NCBI RefSeq assembly: GCF_023556315.2
Contig: NZ_CP116221.1
Span: 2,491,001-2,555,000, forward strand
Reading direction: 5' to 3'
Length of the DNA stretch: 64,000 nt
Source: Psychroserpens ponticola
GTDB lineage: Bacteria > Bacteroidota > Bacteroidia > Flavobacteriales > Flavobacteriaceae
Positions 43,463 through 53,328 of the stretch are shown one piece after another; within the stretch, counting starts at the first letter, position 1; each line of letters begins with the position of its first letter. A program made the translations under genes and the position numbers. The notes under the pieces were generated by a model. It ran no database searches. It saw only the letters and a list, made by a program, of their open reading frames with translations, and was not told the origin of the DNA.

Positions 43463-43490
43463 TTTAGATGCGTTTTAAAATAAAAACTTG
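43463..43490 (-). promoter_or_regulatory. ECF-type promoter element, copy 1 (sigma gene)
   Basis: On the minus strand CAAGTTTTT (43482-43490), then 11 bases, then CATCTAAA (43463-43470). It ends 27 bases before the sigma start codon. Confidence 0.8.
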
Positions 43491-43559
43491 TGTTTCTAAG
43501 TATTTATTTTCAAATGATAACACTTTCCCATAAACACTTCAATATACCAACTTTTAATG

Positions 43560-43567
43560 TACCTTTG
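43560..43567 (+). promoter_or_regulatory. Probable -7 box of the RNA methyltransferase gene
   Basis: TACCTTTG matches TAnnTTTG and lies 18 bases before the ATG at 43586. Confidence 0.45.
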
Positions 43568-43585
43568 CATGCTTAATTTTTTATA

Positions 43586-44800
43586 ATGCGATTACACAGA
43601 AATTTATGCTTTGCAGTTATTGATGGATTAACTTTAATCTTCAATGAAGGAAAATATGCAGACAAAGTCATTCAACAACTTCTTAAACGTGATAAACGTT
43701 GGGGAAGTCGTGATCGTGGATTTGTTGCAGAAACGGTCTATGACATTGTTAGATGGAAACGTTTATATGCTGAAATTGCTGAAGTAAAAACACCTTTTGA
43801 CAGAGATAATCTTTGGCGAATTTTTGCTGTTTGGGCAACATTAAGAGGCATAAAATTACCAGATTGGAAATATTTTGAAGCAACACCAACTCGTAAAATC
43901 AAAGGTCGTTTTGACGAATTATCACAAACAAGAAAATATAAAGAATCTATTACAGATTGGATGGATGAACTTGGTGTTAAAGAACTAGGTGAAACTGTTT
44001 GGTCTAAAGAAATTTCAGCTTTAAATGTTCAGGCTGATGTGATTTTAAGAGTGAATACCTTAAATACAACTAAAGAAAAATTACAATCTGAACTCTTTGA
44101 CTTAGGATTAGAGACTGAATTTATAAAAGGCCATCCAAATGCATTACGTTTAAAAGAACGTGCAAATGTATTTCAAACGGAAGCCTTTAAAAATGGTCAC
44201 TTTGAAGTTCAAGATGCATCTTCACAATTGGTTGCAGAATTTTTAGATGTGAAACCTGGAATGCGAGTTGTAGATGCATGTGCAGGAGCTGGAGGAAAAG
44301 CATTACACTTAGCTGCTTTAATGGAAAACAAAGGTCAGGTGATTGCATTAGATATCTATGGTAATAAACTCAATGAATTAAAACGAAGAGCTAAACGCAA
44401 TAAGGCCTTTAATATTGAAACAAGAGCTATTGAATCGACTAAAGTTATCAAGAAACTTTATGATAAAGCAGATCGTGTTTTAATTGATGCGCCTTGTTCT
44501 GGATTAGGTGTTTTAAAACGAAATCCAGATGCTAAATGGAAACTTCAACCTGAGTTTATTGAAGACATCAAAAAAACGCAACAAGAGATTTTACAACAAT
44601 ATTCTCGCATTGTGAAAGCTGGTGGTAAACTAGTGTATGCGACGTGTTCAGTTTTACCTTCAGAAAATAGAAAACAAGTTGACATTTTTTTAACATCTAA
44701 ATTAGGAAAAGAGTTTACCTTTATAAAAGAAAATAACATTTTTGCTCACAAATCTGGATTTGACGGATTTTACATGGCATTGCTAGAAAAGAAAAAATAA
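43586..44800 (+). CDS. RsmB-family RNA (cytosine-5) methyltransferase
   Basis: It methylates cytosine C5 in RNA with SAM, as RsmB does at 16S rRNA position 967. The 404-residue protein has an N-terminal NusB-like/substrate-recognition part (residues 1-190). The Rossmann methyltransferase domain has the SAM-binding GMRVVDACAGAGGKALHLA, motif IV DAPCSGLG with C304, and motif VI ATCSVLPSEN with C354. C354 is the likely nucleophile and C304 the release cysteine. The identity with RsmB is likely, but RsmF-type specificity is not excluded. Confidence 0.9.
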   Translation: MRLHRNLCFAVIDGLTLIFNEGKYADKVIQQLLKRDKRWGSRDRGFVAETVYDIVRWKRLYAEIAEVKTPFDRDNLWRIFAVWATLRGIKLPDWKYFEATPTRKIKGRFDELSQTRKYKESITDWMDELGVKELGETVWSKEISALNVQADVILRVNTLNTTKEKLQSELFDLGLETEFIKGHPNALRLKERANVFQTEAFKNGHFEVQDASSQLVAEFLDVKPGMRVVDACAGAGGKALHLAALMENKGQVIALDIYGNKLNELKRRAKRNKAFNIETRAIESTKVIKKLYDKADRVLIDAPCSGLGVLKRNPDAKWKLQPEFIEDIKKTQQEILQQYSRIVKAGGKLVYATCSVLPSENRKQVDIFLTSKLGKEFTFIKENNIFAHKSGFDGFYMALLEKKK

Positions 44801-44806
44801 AATACA

Positions 44807-46708
44807 ATGAAGCATTTTTACACTTTATTAATTACACTTATAACTTTAACTGCTTCGGCACAAATTCCGGCTAATTACTATGATCATGCCACTGGTACAG
44901 GTTATACTTTAAAAACACAACTTAAAAGAATTATCAATAACACTGATGATCCTGAGATAAGCAATACGATTGAAGAAGAACATAATCCGCAAAGTTATAA
45001 TTCTTTAGATGGTTTTAATTCTACTTACGAAAGAGATTATTATTATGAAGCTGCTGGAAGCAATACCATTTTAGATATGTATTCAGAAAATCCTTCTGGT
45101 GCAGATCCTTATACATTTTCGCCAGGATCTGACGAATGTGGAAACTATAGTGGTGAAGGTGATTGTTACAACAAAGAACATGTGATTCCACAATCCGTTT
45201 TCGGTTCGCAAAGTCCAATGTATAGTGATGCGCATCATTTAATTCCTACTGATGGTCGTGTTAACGGGTTTAGGGATAGTTATCCTTTTGGCCGTGTAAA
45301 TGACAGTCAATTAGTATCGCAATCTGGAATTGATAATCCTACAGATAACGGATCAAAACTTGGAAACAATTTAAATAGTGGTTACTCAGCTGGTTACTCA
45401 GGCCGAGTTTTTGAGCCTATCGATGAGTTTAAAGGTGATATTGCTCGTATTTATTTTTACTTCGTTACACGTTATGAAGATCAAGTATCATCTTGGTCAT
45501 CATATCCAATGTTTGATGGAAGTTCTGATAAAGCATTAGCTGATCCGTTCTTAAATATTTTAGTGACTTGGCATCAAAATGACCCTGTTTCTGCAAAAGA
45601 AATCGACAGAAACAATAATATTTATTATAGCCATCAAAACAATAGAAACCCATTTGTAGATCATCCAGAATATGTAGCTTTAATTTGGGACACAACTCCT
45701 GATACTGAAGCACCTTCTGATCCAACAAACTTAGTGGCTTCAAACCCAACAGATAATAGTATCGATTTAACTTGGACTGCTTCAACCGATAATATTGCAG
45801 TGGCTTCTTATGATGTGTATGTTGATGGAACGAATACGTTTAATACAACTGAAACGACTTTCACTGCTACAGGATTGACTGCAGATACTAATTATTGTTT
45901 TACTGTTAAAGCTAAAGACAACTCAGGTAACGAATCTAGTTTTAGTAATCAAGATTGTGAAACAACAACAGACAATGGAAGCTCTGGTGGTGATATCGAT
46001 ATTTTCTTTTCTGAATACATTGAAGGGTCTGGTCAAAATAAAGTATTAGAAATTGCTAATTTCACTGGAGCAGATGTTAATTTATCCGTTTACACAATTA
46101 AACTTAGTGCAAATGGTGCTGCAGGTTGGACATCAGGATTTACATTTCCAAATGGTGCAACCATAACAAACCAAGATGTATATGTTGTTGCAAATGGTGG
46201 TGCATCGGTTTGTTCGGGTGAATACGATTATCTAAATAATGACATGACGTCGTTTAATGGAAATGACGCTATTGGATTATTTAAAAATGATGTCCTTTTA
46301 GATATCATTGGCGAATTAGGAAATGCTGCTGTATATGGAGAAGACATAACCCTAATTAGAAAGTCAACTGTTGATAGACCAACAACAACATTCGATATTA
46401 TAAATGAATGGGACGAGTCTGATAACTGTGATGATTTAGGTGATCACACTCAAACCTTAAGTATTGATGATGTTGCATTAAATCAATTTAAAGTATACCC
46501 AAATCCAGTAAAAAACGTATTAAACATTGAACTTCAATCAGCTAAGAAAACTCAAGTGGAGATCTATAATGTTTTAGGAAAACGTGTTATTTCTAAAACG
46601 ATTAATACTTCGGCAACAATACAAACTGAACATTTATCTAACGGTGTTTACATATTACGCTTAACACAAGGCAATTCAACAATCAGTAAAAAGTTGATTA
46701 AGAATTAA
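44807..46708 (+). CDS. T9SS-secreted endonuclease I family nuclease
   Basis: It degrades extracellular DNA or RNA. The 633-residue protein has a signal peptide (cleavage near TASAQ) and an endonuclease I domain (about residues 20-300), with NKEHVIPQSVFG (E124/H125), SDAHHLIPTDGRVNG and the typical FPFGRV-like ending (SYPFGRV). A fibronectin type III domain follows (about 302-390), then a lamin-tail-like domain (about 395-545, FFSEYIEGSGQNKVLEIAN) and a Por sorting domain in the last 80 residues. It follows the methyltransferase gene by 6 bases, probably by chance read-through. Confidence 0.93.
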   Translation: MKHFYTLLITLITLTASAQIPANYYDHATGTGYTLKTQLKRIINNTDDPEISNTIEEEHNPQSYNSLDGFNSTYERDYYYEAAGSNTILDMYSENPSGADPYTFSPGSDECGNYSGEGDCYNKEHVIPQSVFGSQSPMYSDAHHLIPTDGRVNGFRDSYPFGRVNDSQLVSQSGIDNPTDNGSKLGNNLNSGYSAGYSGRVFEPIDEFKGDIARIYFYFVTRYEDQVSSWSSYPMFDGSSDKALADPFLNILVTWHQNDPVSAKEIDRNNNIYYSHQNNRNPFVDHPEYVALIWDTTPDTEAPSDPTNLVASNPTDNSIDLTWTASTDNIAVASYDVYVDGTNTFNTTETTFTATGLTADTNYCFTVKAKDNSGNESSFSNQDCETTTDNGSSGGDIDIFFSEYIEGSGQNKVLEIANFTGADVNLSVYTIKLSANGAAGWTSGFTFPNGATITNQDVYVVANGGASVCSGEYDYLNNDMTSFNGNDAIGLFKNDVLLDIIGELGNAAVYGEDITLIRKSTVDRPTTTFDIINEWDESDNCDDLGDHTQTLSIDDVALNQFKVYPNPVKNVLNIELQSAKKTQVEIYNVLGKRVISKTINTSATIQTEHLSNGVYILRLTQGNSTISKKLIKN

Positions 46709-46727
46709 GTACAAAATATTTGTTTAC

Positions 46728-46766
46728 AAAAGACCAATATAATTGATTTTATATTGGTCTTTTTTC
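46728..46766 (+). terminator. Rho-independent terminator after the endonuclease gene
   Basis: The stem AAAAGACCAATATA/TATATTGGTCTTTT with an eight-base loop is followed by further T. Confidence 0.9.
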
Positions 46767-46834
46767 GTTAATAACAACGTGAATAACTCTAAATATTCGA
46801 ATGAATAATATGTGTTAAATACATTGAAAAAAAG

Positions 46835-46842
46835 TAAATTTG
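46835..46842 (+). promoter_or_regulatory. Probable -7 box of purL
   Basis: TAAATTTG matches TAnnTTTG and lies 33 bases before the ATG at 46876. No PurR-like operator or purine riboswitch is visible in this gap. Confidence 0.45.
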
Positions 46843-46875
46843 TTTTTTACAAAACACAACACAAACTAAGACATA

Positions 46876-49800
46876 ATGATTCATTTCTTCGGAAACCAAA
46901 ACAGTAAAGTATTTGCTGTTCAAGTCACAAAAGAATTATCAACCGAAGCCATTTCAAAATTGGTATGGCTTTTTGGCAACCAACCCAAAATAGAACAAGC
47001 ATCTCTCGATGCTTTTTTTGTTGGACCAAGAGCTGCGATGATAACGCCTTGGAGTACAAATGCTGTTGAAATCACCCAAAACATGGGAATTCAAGACATC
47101 CTAAGAATTGAAGAATTTAAAGCTACACCTGAAGATTTCAAGGATTATGATCCAATGATTTCTGAAAAATTCAAAAGTTTACATCAAAGTACATTTACGG
47201 TTGAAGTCAAACCTGAGCCCATACTGAATATTGAAGATATTTCAGCATACAACCAACAGGAAGGTTTAGCTCTAAATAATGAAGAAATAGACTACTTAGA
47301 AGGTGTTTCTAAAAAAATTGGTCGTCCGTTAACCGATTCGGAAGTTTTTGGTTTTTCACAAGTCAACTCAGAACATTGTCGTCATAAAATTTTCAACGGA
47401 ACTTTTATAATCGACGGAGAAGAACAACCAATTTCTCTATTCAAAATGATTAAAGAAACATCGAAGCAACATCCTAACGATATTGTTTCAGCTTATAAAG
47501 ATAATGTCGCTTTTATCAAAGGTCCGAATGTGGAACAATTTGCACCTAAACGTGCTGATATTCCAGACTATTATACTACAAAATATTTTGAATCTGTTAT
47601 CTCTCTAAAAGCCGAAACACATAATTTCCCAACAACTGTTGAGCCTTTCAATGGAGCAGCTACAGGTTCTGGAGGAGAAATTCGCGATAGATTAGCTGGA
47701 GGAAAAGGATCGTTGCCATTAGCTGGAACTGCGGTTTATATGACCTCGTATTCTCGCTTAGAAGACAACAGACCTTGGGAACAAAAATTTGAAGCTAGAG
47801 ATTGGTTGTACCAAACTCCGATGGATATTTTAATAAAAGCATCAAATGGCGCTTCAGACTTTGGCAACAAATTCGGACAACCTTTAATTTGTGGTTCAGT
47901 GTTAACTTTTGAACACGAAGAAAATTCATCTTCGAGCACTTCAAAAGCTAGAAAATTAGGCTATGACAAAGTCATCATGCAAGCTGGAGGCATTGGTTAT
48001 GGAAAAGCAGAACAAGCTCTAAAAGACACTCCAAAAAAAGGCGATAAAATCGTTATTCTTGGTGGAGAAAATTACAGAATTGGAATGGGAGGAGCAGCAG
48101 TTTCTTCGGCAGATACAGGAGAATTCGCTTCTGGAATTGAACTAAACGCTGTGCAACGTTCTAATCCAGAAATGCAAAAACGTGCTGCAAATGCGGTTCG
48201 AGGTATGGTAGAAAGTGAAGAAAACTTTATTGTTTCTATTCATGATCATGGTGCTGGTGGACATTTAAATTGTTTATCAGAATTAGTAGAAGATACAGGC
48301 GGAAACATCGATTTAGATAAACTACCTGTTGGAGATCCAACATTGTCTGCAAAAGAAATTATTGGTAATGAATCTCAAGAACGAATGGGATTAGTCATTG
48401 CTAAAAAACATATAGATACGTTACAAAAAATAGCTGAACGTGAACGTTCTCCAATGTACACCGTTGGTGATGTTACAGGAAATGATAGATTTACTTTTGA
48501 GTCAAAAACCAAAGGTGATAAACCTATGGATTTAGCTTTAGAAGATATGTTTGGCTCTTCACCTAAAACTATTCTAACAGATACAACTGTTGAAAGAAAT
48601 TATAAAAATTCACGCTATAAAACGAAGAATTTAAACATCTATTTAGAGCAAGTGTTACAGCTTGAAGCTGTTGCTTGTAAAGATTGGTTAACAAATAAAG
48701 TTGATCGTTGTGTTGGTGGCAAAGTTGCAAAACAACAATGTGTTGGGTCTTTGCAAATTCCGTTAAATAATGTTGGCGTAATGGCTTTAGATTATAATGG
48801 AAAAGAAGGCATTGCAACCTCAATTGGCCACTCTCCTATTTCAGGTTTAATTCATCCAGAAGCTGGAAGTAGAAATTCAATTACTGAAGCCTTAACCAAT
48901 ATTATTTGGGCACCTTTAAAAGATAATTTACAATCCGTTTCATTATCTGCCAATTGGATGTGGCCTTGTAAAAATGAAGGTGAAGATGCTCGTTTATACA
49001 AAGCTGTTAAAGCAATTTCAGAATTTTCTATCGATTTAGGAATCAATGTTCCTACAGGAAAAGATTCGTTATCTATGAAGCAAAAATATCCTGATGGCGA
49101 AGTTATTTCTCCAGGAACAGTAATTATTTCTGCTGCTGCAAATTGTAATGAAATTTCTAAAGTTATCGAACCTGTTTTACAAGTTGATGGTGGAAATATC
49201 TACTACATCAACATGTCACAAGACGATTTTAAATTAGGAGGAAGTTCGTTTCATCAAGTATTAAATACCATTGGAAATGAAGCGCCAGATGTAAAAGATT
49301 CTGCGTTTGTAAAAAACACGTTCAACACTATTCAAGGTTTAATAAAAGCTGATAAAATTGTTGCAGGTCATGATGTGGCTTCAGGTGGATTGATTACCAC
49401 TTTATTAGAATTGTGTTTTGCTGATGTAAATTTAGGTGCAGATTTCGATATCTCTTCTTTAAACGAAGAGGATTCTATAAAAGTATTGTTTGCTGAAAAC
49501 TCTGGACTTGTATTTCAAGCTGATGCTTCAATAGAAGCTATTTTATCAGAACAAAACATTGAGTTTTTCAATATTGGTTCTGCAAATACTTCAGGACAAG
49601 TAACGATTAAAAACAATGAAGATTCTTTCGCTTTTGATGTTTCTAAATTAAGAGATGTTTGGTACAAAACGTCCTTCCTACTCGATCAAAAGCAAACAGC
49701 AAATGATTTAGCTGAAGAACGCTATAATAATTATAAAAATCAACCTTTAAGGTATACGTTTCCTAATCATTTCACAGGGAAACTAAATGATATGTTGTCA

Positions 49801-50604
49801 GGTCGAGCGCAGTCGAGACCTCTTGACAACCTCTCGACTGCGCTCGATGAGACAAGACGCCCTAAAGCTGCAATCCTTAGAGAAAAAGGAAGTAACTCTG
49901 AACGTGAAATGGCAAATGCAATGTATTTAGCTGGATTTGATGTTAAAGATGTTCATATGACAGATTTAATTTCTGGTCGTGAAACTCTTGAAGATATTCA
50001 GTTTTTAGGTGCAGTAGGTGGCTTTTCAAATTCTGATGTTTTAGGTTCTGCAAAAGGTTGGGCTGGAGCAATCAAGTACAACGAAAATGCAAACAAAACC
50101 ATCAAAAATTTCTTTAAAAGAGAAGACACATTATCTGTTGGAATATGTAATGGTTGTCAGCTATGGATGGAATTAGATCTTATCAACCCAGAACATGAAG
50201 CCCATGGGAAAATGATTCATAATGAATCGAAGAAACATGAAAGTAGTTTTACATCTGTTACGATTCAAAAGAATAATTCTGTAATGCTTTCTTCTCTTGC
50301 TGGAAGTACTTTAGGTGTTTGGATTTCTCATGGAGAAGGGAAATTTAATTTACCTCAAAGTGAAGATCAATATGATATCGTTGCAAAATATGGCTATGAA
50401 ACTTATCCTGCAAATCCTAATGGATCAGATTTCAACACAGCAATGCTCTGCGATAAAACTGGTCGTCATTTAGTAACTATGCCACATATTGAACGGTCTA
50501 CCTTTCAATGGAATTGGGCCAATTATCCAACAGATAGAACAGATGAAGTATCGCCTTGGTTAGAAGCTTTTATTAATGCGAAAAAATGGATAGAAAACAA
50601 CTAA
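46876..50604 (+). CDS. purL: Phosphoribosylformylglycinamidine synthase, long single-chain form
   Basis: It converts FGAR, glutamine and ATP to FGAM in purine synthesis. The 1242-residue chain carries the PurS-like N-terminal part, two AIRS-type synthetase halves (for example SQVNSEHCRHKIFNGTF and FNGAATGSGGEIRDRLAGG) and the C-terminal class I glutaminase. In the glutaminase the nucleophile cysteine lies in GICNGCQLWMEL. A palindromic repeat element is inserted in frame at codons 975-995, replacing the usual linker before AILREKGSNSEREMANA. The catalytic parts look intact, so the enzyme is probably functional. Its stop directly abuts the convergent response-regulator stop. Confidence 0.96.
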   Translation: MIHFFGNQNSKVFAVQVTKELSTEAISKLVWLFGNQPKIEQASLDAFFVGPRAAMITPWSTNAVEITQNMGIQDILRIEEFKATPEDFKDYDPMISEKFKSLHQSTFTVEVKPEPILNIEDISAYNQQEGLALNNEEIDYLEGVSKKIGRPLTDSEVFGFSQVNSEHCRHKIFNGTFIIDGEEQPISLFKMIKETSKQHPNDIVSAYKDNVAFIKGPNVEQFAPKRADIPDYYTTKYFESVISLKAETHNFPTTVEPFNGAATGSGGEIRDRLAGGKGSLPLAGTAVYMTSYSRLEDNRPWEQKFEARDWLYQTPMDILIKASNGASDFGNKFGQPLICGSVLTFEHEENSSSSTSKARKLGYDKVIMQAGGIGYGKAEQALKDTPKKGDKIVILGGENYRIGMGGAAVSSADTGEFASGIELNAVQRSNPEMQKRAANAVRGMVESEENFIVSIHDHGAGGHLNCLSELVEDTGGNIDLDKLPVGDPTLSAKEIIGNESQERMGLVIAKKHIDTLQKIAERERSPMYTVGDVTGNDRFTFESKTKGDKPMDLALEDMFGSSPKTILTDTTVERNYKNSRYKTKNLNIYLEQVLQLEAVACKDWLTNKVDRCVGGKVAKQQCVGSLQIPLNNVGVMALDYNGKEGIATSIGHSPISGLIHPEAGSRNSITEALTNIIWAPLKDNLQSVSLSANWMWPCKNEGEDARLYKAVKAISEFSIDLGINVPTGKDSLSMKQKYPDGEVISPGTVIISAAANCNEISKVIEPVLQVDGGNIYYINMSQDDFKLGGSSFHQVLNTIGNEAPDVKDSAFVKNTFNTIQGLIKADKIVAGHDVASGGLITTLLELCFADVNLGADFDISSLNEEDSIKVLFAENSGLVFQADASIEAILSEQNIEFFNIGSANTSGQVTIKNNEDSFAFDVSKLRDVWYKTSFLLDQKQTANDLAEERYNNYKNQPLRYTFPNHFTGKLNDMLSGRAQSRPLDNLSTALDETRRPKAAILREKGSNSEREMANAMYLAGFDVKDVHMTDLISGRETLEDIQFLGAVGGFSNSDVLGSAKGWAGAIKYNENANKTIKNFFKREDTLSVGICNGCQLWMELDLINPEHEAHGKMIHNESKKHESSFTSVTIQKNNSVMLSSLAGSTLGVWISHGEGKFNLPQSEDQYDIVAKYGYETYPANPNGSDFNTAMLCDKTGRHLVTMPHIERSTFQWNWANYPTDRTDEVSPWLEAFINAKKWIENN
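49795..49855. repeat. Palindromic repeat element inserted in frame in purL
   Basis: The left arm TCGAGCGCAGTCGAGA (49803-49818) and right arm TCTCGACTGCGCTCGA (49832-49847) are perfect inverse complements around a 13-base loop. Outer TTGTC/GACAA (49795-49799, 49851-49855) extends the symmetry after a 3-base mismatch. It is GC-rich compared with the surrounding gene and related to the copy at 63905-63961. Confidence 0.85.
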
Positions 50605-51339
50605 TCAACGTAATAATTTTTCCAGAAACTCTTGTTTATTCCGTCTAGAAACAGGTAATTTTTTTCCATTCTCTAAAACCACATAACCTCCATCATTTTT
50701 GTTGAATTTTGAAATATAATCAAGATTCACTAAATGCGATTGATGAATTCTAAAAAACCCAAAGTCACTCAACATCGTATCGTATTCTTTAATCGTTTTT
50801 GAGACGATGATTCGCTTTTCATTAGCTAAATAAATTGATGTATAATTATCATCTGCTTCACAATGTATAATCTGATTTAATTTTACTAGCTCAATGCCTT
50901 CAGACGTTGGAAATGCAATCTTTTTAATACTGCTTTGATTTCCTAACAAGACTTCTAATTTGTTATGAATTCCTTTTAGTCCTATTTCTTTTTGATATTT
51001 ATCGATAGCATCAATAAGCTCTTGCGGATTTATTGGTTTTAACAGATATGCAATAGCACTAATTTTGAACGCTTTAATTGCATAAGCACTATAAGCTGTA
51101 ACAAAAATGACACTAAACTGAATGTCATCAAAAGACTCTAATAGCTTAAAACCTGTGCCATCAGTCATTTCAATATCTAAAAACACCAATTCTGGATTCT
51201 CTTTTTTTATAAGCTCTATTCCACTTGACACACCATCAGCCTCACCAAGAACCTCAACATTTTTACAGTATTTCTGTAAAAAATTACTGAGTGTTTTGCG
51301 GCTCTTTTTTTCATTGTCTATGATAACGCTTTTAATCAT
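50605..51339 (-). CDS. LytTR-family response regulator
   Basis: A 244-residue regulator with a receiver domain (residues 1-120; phospho-acceptor D55 in LVFLDIEMTD, acidic D8/N9 pair early) and a C-terminal LytTR DNA-binding domain (about 140-242, with IHCEADDNYTSIYL, GFFRIHQSHLVNLDYI and the ending VSRRNKQEFLEKLL). It overlaps the histidine kinase gene by 4 bases (51336-51339), so the pair is translationally coupled. Targets are unknown; the adhesin upstream in the same operon is a candidate. Confidence 0.95.
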   Translation of the reverse strand: MIKSVIIDNEKKSRKTLSNFLQKYCKNVEVLGEADGVSSGIELIKKENPELVFLDIEMTDGTGFKLLESFDDIQFSVIFVTAYSAYAIKAFKISAIAYLLKPINPQELIDAIDKYQKEIGLKGIHNKLEVLLGNQSSIKKIAFPTSEGIELVKLNQIIHCEADDNYTSIYLANEKRIIVSKTIKEYDTMLSDFGFFRIHQSHLVNLDYISKFNKNDGGYVVLENGKKLPVSRRNKQEFLEKLLR

Positions 51340-53309
51340 AATAAGTCTTGCGTATAAGGCATTTCAATATTAATTTTTGTACCTGATGCGATATTGTTTT
51401 CATACAAATCTTCAATTGTTATTTGGTAAGTTTCATTAGTGATTTCTGAATAATTAGCTAATCGCTCTTTAATTAATTTCAATGCTAACGACACATGTTC
51501 TCTATTTGGAGATGTATCTTTTTTAGATGCTGCTTCGCGTCCAATACCATTGTCGATAATATTACAAATTAATACACCATAAGTCATATTGTTTTGAATG
51601 GCTTTCTTCATTTTAATATCTACCTTAATTAAACCTTCAGACTTTTTGGGTTCTAATCCATGTAAGATAGCATTTTCAATAAAGGGCTGCAAAATCATTG
51701 GAGGAATCATAGCTATTGATTCGTCGATATCATTAGTATTGAACTTATAATCAAAGCTGTTTTCAAATCGTAATTGTTCAAGATTAACATATGCTTCTAA
51801 AGCATTAAAATCATCTTTCAAAATGATAAATTCTTCTTGTGAATGCTCTAATATTTGTCGCATTAAATGTGAAAATCGGGATAAATATATTTCTGAATCC
51901 ATAGTTTTATTCTCAGACACATAACTCTGAATTGAGTTCAAAGCATTAAAAATAAAATGTGGATTCATTTGTGAACGCAATAAACGTTGCTCAAGTTCGA
52001 AACGCTTGCTTTTAATCCTATTGTACTGATTTAATTTCTTGTATTTATTTGATCGCCAAACAAAATATAATAAGATGATTAATAGTCCCGAAAACACAGA
52101 AAAGAAAATCCGAATATTTCGTTGTTTAGCAATTTCTAAATCTTGTTGCTCTAACTTTAAATTTTGGATTTCAATTTCTTTGTTTTTTTGAGACACATCA
52201 AAAGTAGTCATCAGTTCTAGAGTTTTCGCTCTAGAACTTTCACTAAAAATAGAATCATTAAGTGTAATTAATTCATCATAATACATAATGGCTTCATTAT
52301 TTTTCCCACTTTTTTTCAAAGCAGAAATGAGTTCAGAAATAGCATTATAATATGCTTCTTTTTTTCCTACTTTTCTAAAATTTTCAACAGCTTTTCTATA
52401 ATGTAAAATGGCCTTATTTGAATCATTATTTAGCAAAGCTATTTTTCCTAAACTATAATTTGATTGCGCAATACCTTCATTATCTTGAAATTGGATTGCC
52501 AGAGCTTCAGTTTTTTCATATTGAATTTTAGCTTGATCATAATTTTTGTAATAATTATAATTAATGTTACCCAATTGCAAAGTAGCAACACGTAATAATC
52601 TATTCAAACTATGTTCTTCACAGATCGTTTTTGCTTCTTCCAAATATTGAATGGCTTCTTCGTACTTTTCTAAACGCTGATAACAAATTCCTGTATTTAG
52701 TGTTGATGAAGCATAACCTGGAATAAAATTAAGTGCTTTAAAAATTTCTTTCGCTTTTTGATTATATAGAATAGCCTGTTCATAATCTTTTAAATCGATA
52801 TAAATATTTCCGAAAGTACCATATGTTGTCCCTTGCAACCTTAGGTTTCTTTGTTTTTCAAAAATGAGTAAAGCCTTATTATAATTTTCAATGGCATCAT
52901 CATGACGTTCTTTTATAAGGAATGCATTTCCAATATTTCCATAAGCTGAGGCGATAAAAGCCGAATCTCCAATTTTAAGTGCTATTTCTAAACTTTTATT
53001 TTGATAATATAAGATAGAATCGGCTTGAGCTGTTTCATTAAACCTTAAGCCTATATAACTTAATAATTTGCATTCTTCCAGTTCATTTTTAATTTCTTTG
53101 GCAAGCGTTAGAGCTACTCTATAAAGACTATCCGATTTTTTTGGTTCCTTGTAATAATAGTAATCTCCTAAAACTCCAAGAGCATTCAAGCGATTAGTGT
53201 CGTTACTTGAAACTGCCTTAATATTAAGACTATCTATATTTTGAGCTTCAATAAATTGAAAACTCAAAAACACGAACATAACAAATAAGCTGTAAAAGGA
53301 AAGCTTCAT
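51336..53309 (-). CDS. LytS-type sensor histidine kinase with TPR sensor region
   Basis: A 657-residue protein with a signal peptide and a periplasmic TPR array of about seven units (residues 45-350). A short coiled coil follows (about 372-398), then one membrane helix (about 399-419). The His_kinase domain has the phospho-acceptor H451 in QMNPHFIFNALNS, and the ATPase has the N box PFIENAILHGLEP and G box DNGIGREAA. It partners with the LytTR regulator downstream. It starts 19 bases after the stop of the repeat adhesin, so all three genes probably form one transcript. Confidence 0.95.
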   Translation of the reverse strand: MKLSFYSLFVMFVFLSFQFIEAQNIDSLNIKAVSSNDTNRLNALGVLGDYYYYKEPKKSDSLYRVALTLAKEIKNELEECKLLSYIGLRFNETAQADSILYYQNKSLEIALKIGDSAFIASAYGNIGNAFLIKERHDDAIENYNKALLIFEKQRNLRLQGTTYGTFGNIYIDLKDYEQAILYNQKAKEIFKALNFIPGYASSTLNTGICYQRLEKYEEAIQYLEEAKTICEEHSLNRLLRVATLQLGNINYNYYKNYDQAKIQYEKTEALAIQFQDNEGIAQSNYSLGKIALLNNDSNKAILHYRKAVENFRKVGKKEAYYNAISELISALKKSGKNNEAIMYYDELITLNDSIFSESSRAKTLELMTTFDVSQKNKEIEIQNLKLEQQDLEIAKQRNIRIFFSVFSGLLIILLYFVWRSNKYKKLNQYNRIKSKRFELEQRLLRSQMNPHFIFNALNSIQSYVSENKTMDSEIYLSRFSHLMRQILEHSQEEFIILKDDFNALEAYVNLEQLRFENSFDYKFNTNDIDESIAMIPPMILQPFIENAILHGLEPKKSEGLIKVDIKMKKAIQNNMTYGVLICNIIDNGIGREAASKKDTSPNREHVSLALKLIKERLANYSEITNETYQITIEDLYENNIASGTKINIEMPYTQDLL

Positions 53310-53328
53310 AACTTTAAAAATAGGAAAA

